Shown piece after piece: positions 57,880-64,000 of a DNA stretch of 64,000 nt (the stretch's first letter is position 1; each line of letters starts with the position of its first letter). The notes below the pieces were generated by a model. It made no database searches. It saw only the letters and a list, made by a program, of their open reading frames with translations, and was not told where the DNA came from. Source of the DNA: Chamaelirium japonicum (taxonomy: Eukaryota; Streptophyta; Magnoliopsida; Liliales; Melanthiaceae); contig OX393549.1 of assembly GCA_947650365.1 (NCBI GenBank), positions 89,008,556 through 89,072,555 of the forward strand, written 5' to 3'. Made by a program: the position numbers and the translations under genes.

Positions 57880-59077
57880 TAAAGGACATCTTTTACAACT
57901 CGTTTACCACTTTGGAATTCTACAAGCATATTTTCCCAGGACATCTTTAACTTCTCTGATGAGCGATCGAATGACACTAGATCGACACGGGATGCTTTTT
58001 CCTTCACCAATTTCATTGAACAACATTCTCTGGTGGATCTTCCTATCTCCGGATGACGCTTCACTTAGTCCAATTTACAAGATCATCCCCATCTCGTCAA
58101 GCTGGACCGTATCTTGATATCCTCCGAGATTGATGATTGTTATCCTTTATGTGTCATTAAGGGGCTAGCTCAGTATCGATGGGACCACTGCCTTTTGATT
58201 TGGAGTACGAGAAACACATTTAGCCACAAGAGGCCCTTGAAGTTCGAGCGAATGTGGGGACTTCACCCCACCTTCCTTGATGCCGTGAAACTGGTGTGGA
58301 CCTCACATAAGCATAATTACATTGCCAACACAATCAGGAATATTAAAATGGCTATAAAAGATTGGTGCATAGAGCATTTCCATCATTTTACTCAGACCAA
58401 GAAGGACCTAACTTCATAGATCCTTTTTTGGAACCACAAGGAAGGGGAGGGATTCCTCTCAACCGAGGATAAGTCAAATTGGGATGATGCAAAGAAACGA
58501 ATTACGTCGACTCTCAAAGAAGGGAAAAACATGTGGAAGCAACTTTCCCGAACCACATGGCTCCAAGAAGGAGACGTTAACACCCATTTCTTTCATAAAG
58601 TTGCAAATGCGGGGAGAAGTATTAACATCATACACAGACTTCTCACCTTGATACAGAATATACCACACAAACAGACATCCACAGAGTCTTCACCACACAT
58701 TTTCGACAGTTTTTTGAGGATAAGGCAGAAACTCCCATCCGGATAGACTGGAACATGCTTTATCACTCCCACCTCACTCCTGGGCGAGCAACTACACTTG
58801 AGGCTCCATTCAATGAGGAAGAGGCACATGCCACAATCAAGGCTCTTGAAGTAGACAAGGCACTGAAACCCGGCGGTTTAGCCATGAGCTTTTATCAACA
58901 TTTTTTGGGTACTATTAAGGGAGATATTCTATACATGTTACATGAGTTTCAAGGAGTCACGAAACACCCACTGCATCAACTACTCCCTCGTCGCTCTTAT
59001 TTCTAAGGAGCACATACGGTGGGCGATTCCGTTCGATTAGCTTTATCAATGGCAATAACAAAATCGTTACCAAGATT

Positions 59078-59830
59078 TTGGCAACTAGACTCAAGAAGGT
59101 CATGGAGTCCCTCTTAGACTTGCACCAATCGGCTTTTATCCAAGATCGCTCGATACATGACACCTTTTTTTGTGCACGGGAGGCCATATTCCATTGTAGG
59201 AAAGTCAAGAAGGAGGGGGTATTTATCAAACTGGACTTCGAGAATGCATTCGATAGTGTACATTGGCCCTTTGTCTACCAAACCCTTAGAGGCCACAGTT
59301 TCGGAAACACTTGGATTCGATGGATCAAGATATGTTTCACATCATCTAGATCTTCGGTCCAATTGAATGGCATCTCGACACTCCCTTTCCACTTATTTAG
59401 GGGTTTTCGACAGAGGGACCCTCTCTCTCCCCTTTTGTTTATTCTCATTAGTGATGTATTTAGCAAGATGCTAACAAGGGCACACGACAAGAAGTACATT
59501 GAGGGATTGGCTACAAAATGCAAAGCGTCTGAGATAACACACCTACAATTTGCCAATGACACTATCTTATTTTGCGAGGCCCAAAGAACCAACATCAATG
59601 TTATCAAGTGCCTTCTTCTTGGCTTCGAGCGCCATTTCGGGCTCCACATCAATTACAACAAGAGTGCCTTGATCTCCATGGGACTTCGTCCGAATATGGA
59701 ACCCACACTTGCAACGCTCTTTGGTTGCATTTCCAAGTCATTTCCATCACTTATCTGGGCTAGTGGGCTTACCACGACGGGACACGAACTTGTTGCGGGC
59801 TTATTGGAACCTTATGCTAGAGATGTCTGA
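59078..59830 (+). pseudogene. LINE reverse transcriptase, catalytic box changed to FAND
   Basis: This is an open run of 250 codons. It has ATRLKKVMESLLDLHQSAFI and IQDRSIHDTFFCARE, then the first catalytic motif IKLDFENAFDSVHW, then GFRQRDPLSPLLFIL. The box reads LQFANDTILFC where F/YADD is normal, so one of the two catalytic Asp is Asn. This change alone should end polymerase activity. The next part, HFGLHINYNKSALI, matches the family. Frames upstream and downstream differ, so the ORF is also shifted. Confidence 0.9.
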
Positions 59831-60749
59831 AAAAAGGCTCTCATCTTGGAAAAGGAGATCTCTAACTTCAAGTGGGAGAGCACACTCATTAATGCTGTGT
59901 TGATGGGTCTATCAGTCTACTATATGTTGATCTTTCTTCTTGCGAGATGGGTCGCCACCACATCGATTTCTTAGGCACTTCCTCTGGAGGGTGGGACATG
60001 AGAATGGGAGAGGCATCCCACTTATCAAGTGGCAGGAGGTATGCATGCCTAAGATACATGGAGATTTTGGGATTCTACACATCAAAACTTTTAACACCGC
60101 CCATCTCTGGCGTTGGTGGTGGAGGCTCTTTACATGCAAACATGGCTGGACCAATTTGATAAAGCAAGGATATTACTAGCGAAAAACGTCTTTGGACCTT
60201 ACACTCTTACTAACAAGTAGAGTCTCACCTTTCTTGCTCGGGGTCACGTCTACTAGAGTGGTCTTCAAAGCAGGCATGTGTTGGAGAGTTGGAAACGGTC
60301 GTGGCATTCGTTATTGGACGAATCGATGGTCCCCCTCACATCATCTTGCATCATGCTTCTCTCATCTATATCTCATTGCATGCAACCCCTGTAACACGCT
60401 ATCGAACATCCTTCGTAGAAACTACCATCTTATCCCTAAACGTCGGATCAGCCCACCATCTATTTGCCAGGACTTACATGCAGCCGTTGCCATCTTAGGG
60501 GATATTACACTCGTTGATCAATTGAACTCCATCTCTTGGACCTGAACTTCTAGTGGCATCTTCTCCATCAACTCAATCTATAAGATTCTAACCTTCCAGG
60601 AGAAATTTGACTTTATCCCCATTGCATATGGAATGCACGTGTCCCCCTCAAGATCCAATTCTTTATATGGTCTCTTTAAAATAGGATCCTCAAGACGGAC
60701 AATCTGGCGAGATGGGGCATCCCCGCCACACACACACATGTCCATTTTT

Positions 60750-61550
60750 CGCATAGATAAAAATATCGATCACGGAAAAAATATCGGCCGGTTGAAAAAA
60801 TGGTTCGAACCGGGTGGTACGAACCGGTATTGATATGAACCGATCCAAACTGGTGTAAATTGATTTTTGGTTTTTTTAAAAAATAAAAAAATAACTAAAA
60901 AACCCAGAATAATTTAAAATGTTGGTTTGTGATTTTTTTTCCATCAGTAAACTAGTTATGGGTATGTACCGGTTCTTTTAAGTTATAAAGTCATTGTATT
61001 CACTGTATGATTCTAAATTATGGAATTTGATATAATTATTCAATTTTATACTTAGGGATTAGCCTAGTATTAAATTTTTTGTGTTGGATTATATAACTTT
61101 AGGCACATTTTTCATATTTTTTAAAAAATAAAAAATAAAAAATAATTAATATCATATATGAAATCTAAAAATAAATGCTATAAAAATAAAATTTAATGCA
61201 TATTAAAAATTATTCTATCCATATTTATGCATTCTTAGTGAAAATCTAGTGTCAATTTGGTATAAACAAAACTCCCAAATTTACATGAACCGATAATGCA
61301 AATTTGGAGATGATACTTCAAATCTTATAGATCTAAACTTTGATGGCATTCAAATGTTAGATCTTGCCCATATCAACAATTTCACCACAATTATTTGATT
61401 TTTTTCAAAAAAAATACAAATAATTGTTATTTGGTCGAACCGGTTCAAACCGGCCGATATTTAGGCGATTTATCCCTCGCGGCCAGTATCAAGTAAATAC
61501 TGGTGCGGTTTGCACCGGTTTCCGGTTTGAACCGGCCGGGTATTTTAATC
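60750..61550. mobile_element. Insertion in the LINE, GGTTCGAACCGG-rich foldback
   Basis: LINE coding stops near 60740 (after GIPATHT words) and resumes at about 61555 (INHTLLLCPSIFPLWTRL). The insert has ATATCGGCCGGTTGAA and GGTTCGAACCGGG near the left end and inverted counterparts (GAACCGGTTC, CCGGCCGATAT) near the right. AT-rich sequence fills the middle. The exact borders and TSD are not resolved. Confidence 0.65.
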
Positions 61551-61554
61551 CGGA

Positions 61555-61880
61555 ATCCATCAATCACACCCTTCTTCTTTGTCCTAGCATTTTTCCACTT
61601 TGGACTCGCTTGGCAGCTACACACAATATCCCTACCACCACCCCCTCCATAGTTTCTGACCTATGGTCTACCTGGAGATTGACCCATGTTCCCGCAGACG
61701 CTCAAGATACTTGGGATAGACATGCAACTGGCCTCTAATGGACCCTATGGCTTGAACACAACTCTTGTATTTTCTCCTTTGTGGAGAGGCACTTACATAG
61801 GGTAGACGATGATGTGATATCTTTGGCACTCTATTGGGATAGCATCAAAAAGGCGACAGGGCATCAAGACAATTGTTTGT
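61555..61880 (+). pseudogene. C-terminal (zf-RVT-like) piece of the LINE
   Basis: It reads INHTLLLCPSIFPLWTRL, SDLWSTW, then (after TAA/TGA-type breaks) LEHNSCIFSFVERHLHRVDD. This is the usual end of plant LINE ORF2, with the His/Cys of a zf-RVT motif. The first Cys pair is lost at the insertion. Confidence 0.7.
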
Positions 61881-63888
61881 AATGTTGGTTTCTTATAGGA
61901 CCACTGTATTTTGTGTTCTCGATGTACTCTAGGTGTGGTTTTTTCATAAGATTTAAGAGTTCACGTAACAGGTTTTGTGACACTTCTTGATTTTTTTATC
62001 TAATATAAGGAGCTTTGGGTATGCAATTTATGCACATTAGATTCATTCACTTTATTCTTAAACAAGATTGTTAATAATGAGAGAGCAATTTCAGTTCGTA
62101 AGGCTTCAATACTAATAATCATTTTTATCGAATAGCATATCGTATTCTTCACATGCCCGCCTATGCCAAATATTATGTAAGATAAATAGAACTGCCATAT
62201 CAAATTATATTATCGTGATGTACCACATGATTAGCCTAGCCACAAGCTTAAAGTGCATAAACCAACATAATTCGCCTAGTACCTCACTTTAGTTGCATCG
62301 TACTATCATAGTCAAAATTTGGTTTTGAAACATGTATAGGCCAAATTTAAGTTGGAAACTTGGTGGCATTATGTTTCATCCCAAATGAGATTCGATTAAA
62401 AGAAGTTGCAACTAAATAACTTATTTTTTTATTTTTGAAAAAATAATAACAAAGGATAAAAACATGATGAATGTGGAGACAAGGAAAAACTGTATGATAA
62501 TTGCTTGTCTTATAACCACTTATTATATTCTAAATTTGTTTGGTGCTTTTGATGAAGTTAAAAAATAATATGGGTATGTTAGTGGTCCAAAATAAATTAT
62601 ATATTTATCATATTTTAATTTATAATTTTTTTTGTATAATATGGATGTTTTTATCTATCTGCATGAAAAACAAATTCGAATATGGAAAGTTAGTTCCATA
62701 TCCCGATCTATATTGCAATTATTTGTTATTCATATTCGATATATATTTATATAGCAAATACTTTTATCAATACAAATATTTGATATATTGGGAATGTGTG
62801 CTACTCAAATCTTTCATATGAATATGTTAATTGCAGGGTTTGAGGGTTTTTCTGAACCAAAACAGGTTTGAAATTTTGGACGATTTGAACCCTAAAACTC
62901 ATATTATGCCATCGATTCTGATTTGGATTTGGTCCATCTCATCGTTTTATTAGTTTGAATGATATAAATGTAGTTAGTTATTCCATGATTCATATATCAT
63001 AAGACTTGGATATGAAACACCCTAATTTCTTATTTTATTTTTAAACTTTTTAATACTTATGGCCAAAATAGCCGAACTGGGTGAACCCGAACTCGAACCA
63101 AAATTCTCAAACCTTGGTTGATTATGTTCATTTCTTAAGGGTTTATTTTTATATTCTTAATATTTGTGTCAAATATTAACAAAGACTTCAATATCCGAGT
63201 AATATCGGTGTTCGCATTCATATCCGATGAAGAAAAACACGCCCATATCCGATTCATCCGACCCATAACTGCTCTTTTTGCACCCCTCATTGAAATGCTC
63301 ATATGTCATCCACTAAAGAGCAAAATGAAGTATCTAATAACACAATTATCCACAACTTCCTTTGGCAAGGAGTTGTCTTATGGTGTTTCGAAGTCAAAAA
63401 TCCATAGTTTTTTATGTTTTGGCTCGTGCACAATTTAGAACCATGAAATGCACGGAAGCAAAGTGTCCCCCCCCCCCCCCCCCCCCCATTTTTTTTTCTT
63501 TTGCATGCACACACGCACTTGCGTGCACGCACACACAAAAACTGCGTAGAAGGGGCAAACTGACTAGGGTTAATTAACAAGGTTGAGGACTATGCAAGCC
63601 ATTTATAAATGAAAGTCAGATAAAGCAGTACATTATCAAGTAAAATAAGTCAAAATTCATCAATGTAACAGGTCAATACAGATCATACCTTGCAAACCTC
63701 ATTTGAAGCTTTAGCAACTCTGAATATAAAATATGCTCGTCAATCCTTAACCAGGAACATAAATGTCAAGTCCTCGTCACTGAATGAAAAAAAAAATCCT
63801 TGTCCAAACAACAAACTAGACACATGATGCACATGACCTCTCTTTTTAATATGGGGGTTTACTCATCCATTGGAATAGTCCATTCGCA
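61881..63888. other. AT-rich spacer, no gene seen
   Basis: It holds a C21 homopolymer (63467-63487) next to a T run, and (AC)-rich words at 63508-63540. A pair GGTTTGAGGGTTTT (62838) and CTCAAACC (63106-63113) might be the ends of an old MITE. The open frames are AT-driven. The part from about 63650 may be downstream sequence of the PPR-like gene. Confidence 0.45.
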
Positions 63889-64000
63889 CTACCGACAATT
63901 CGGAAGGAATCCATCCTTTGCCATGTCCGTAAGGACATTGAACACAGTCTCCATGTTGCCATCCTTGAGGTTTCCTTCAACAAGAAACTTTGAAGTTTGA
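63889..64000 (-). CDS. C-terminus of a PPR-like protein (partial, runs off the window)
   Basis: On the minus strand the last 36 codons read FLVEGNLKDGNMETVFNVL, then TDMAKDGFLPNCR, then TAG at 63889-63891. The helix-turn-helix spacing with G.....N...V..VL..M...GF.PN is that of a pentatricopeptide repeat near the end of a P-class protein. PPR proteins bind organelle RNA. The rest lies beyond position 64000. Only one repeat is visible, so the family call is likely but not certain. Confidence 0.62.
   Translation of the reverse strand, partial: QTSKFLVEGNLKDGNMETVFNVLTDMAKDGFLPNCR

Larger units (their letters stand above)
57880..61880 (+). mobile_element. L1-like LINE remnant, interrupted by a later insertion
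   Basis: Pieces of the second ORF follow in order but in changing frames: the end of an endonuclease domain (FTWSN-like words, HPHLVKLDRILISSEID, YRWDHCLLIW; 57980-58200), FERMWGLHPTFLDAV, the linker TTWLQEGDVNTHFFHKVANA (58550 on), RT (58755-59830), the region after RT (FLWRVGHENGRGIPLIKWQE, 59970 on) and a C-terminal Cys/His segment. A foreign insert parts the last two (60750-61550). No clear A-tail or TSD is found. Confidence 0.88.

Overview
This is nuclear DNA from a flowering plant. The evidence is a nuclear tRNA-Glu with plant-type internal promoters, a host gene with GT-AG introns, and a dense set of plant transposon families: CACTA, Tat-type Ty3/gypsy, Cassandra TRIM, hAT-type MITEs, L1-like LINE, copia and SINE. 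I cannot place it to family. Only two host protein genes and one tRNA gene are visible; almost everything else is transposon or repeat.

Layout. Positions 1-14891 are the right-hand part of a CACTA element: the last four exons of its Transposase_24-type gene, then about 12.8 kb of 181-bp satellite with a 2,527-bp higher-order repeat, a short terminal exon, a block of alternating ACCGACGG/CCGTCGGT boxes and the terminal inverted repeat. Positions 15882-33320 are a Tat/Ogre-like Ty3/gypsy element lying on the minus strand, with 2.0-kb LTRs, decayed gag-pro-RT-RNaseH-aRNH-integrase, and an opposite-strand plant mobile domain (PMD) gene with its own TATA box and intron. A Cassandra TRIM with a perfect TSD sits inside a PMD exon. 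Positions 33362-35558 are an older Cassandra that holds a younger Cassandra in one LTR and a hAT-type MITE in the other. Positions 36166-41125 hold further MITEs, a tRNA-Glu(CTC) gene and simple repeats.

The main host gene is on the minus strand at 51171-41740. Four exons join in phase into a 246-residue protein of a conserved but functionally unknown plant type with a C-terminal CxxC...CxxC motif. Its second intron is 8.3 kb and holds the right part of a second CACTA element, with the same order of parts as the first: repeat array, acceptor site, subterminal boxes, CACTA end. To the right are a hAT-like foldback, a 5'-truncated SINE, a long-TIR MITE, a copia remnant, an inverted-repeat element set between two (TA)n tracts, and a LINE broken by another insertion. 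The window ends in the C-terminus of a PPR-like protein on the minus strand.

Most notable: a satellite with higher-order structure that arose inside a transposon, probably inside its last intron, with a diverged parallel in the second CACTA copy; a PMD gene carried antisense by a retrotransposon; a Cassandra lineage whose two LTRs both carry the same tRNA-derived insertion; and a host gene that tolerates a CACTA element in a giant intron. The reading of exons and domains is by eye, without alignments or RNA data.
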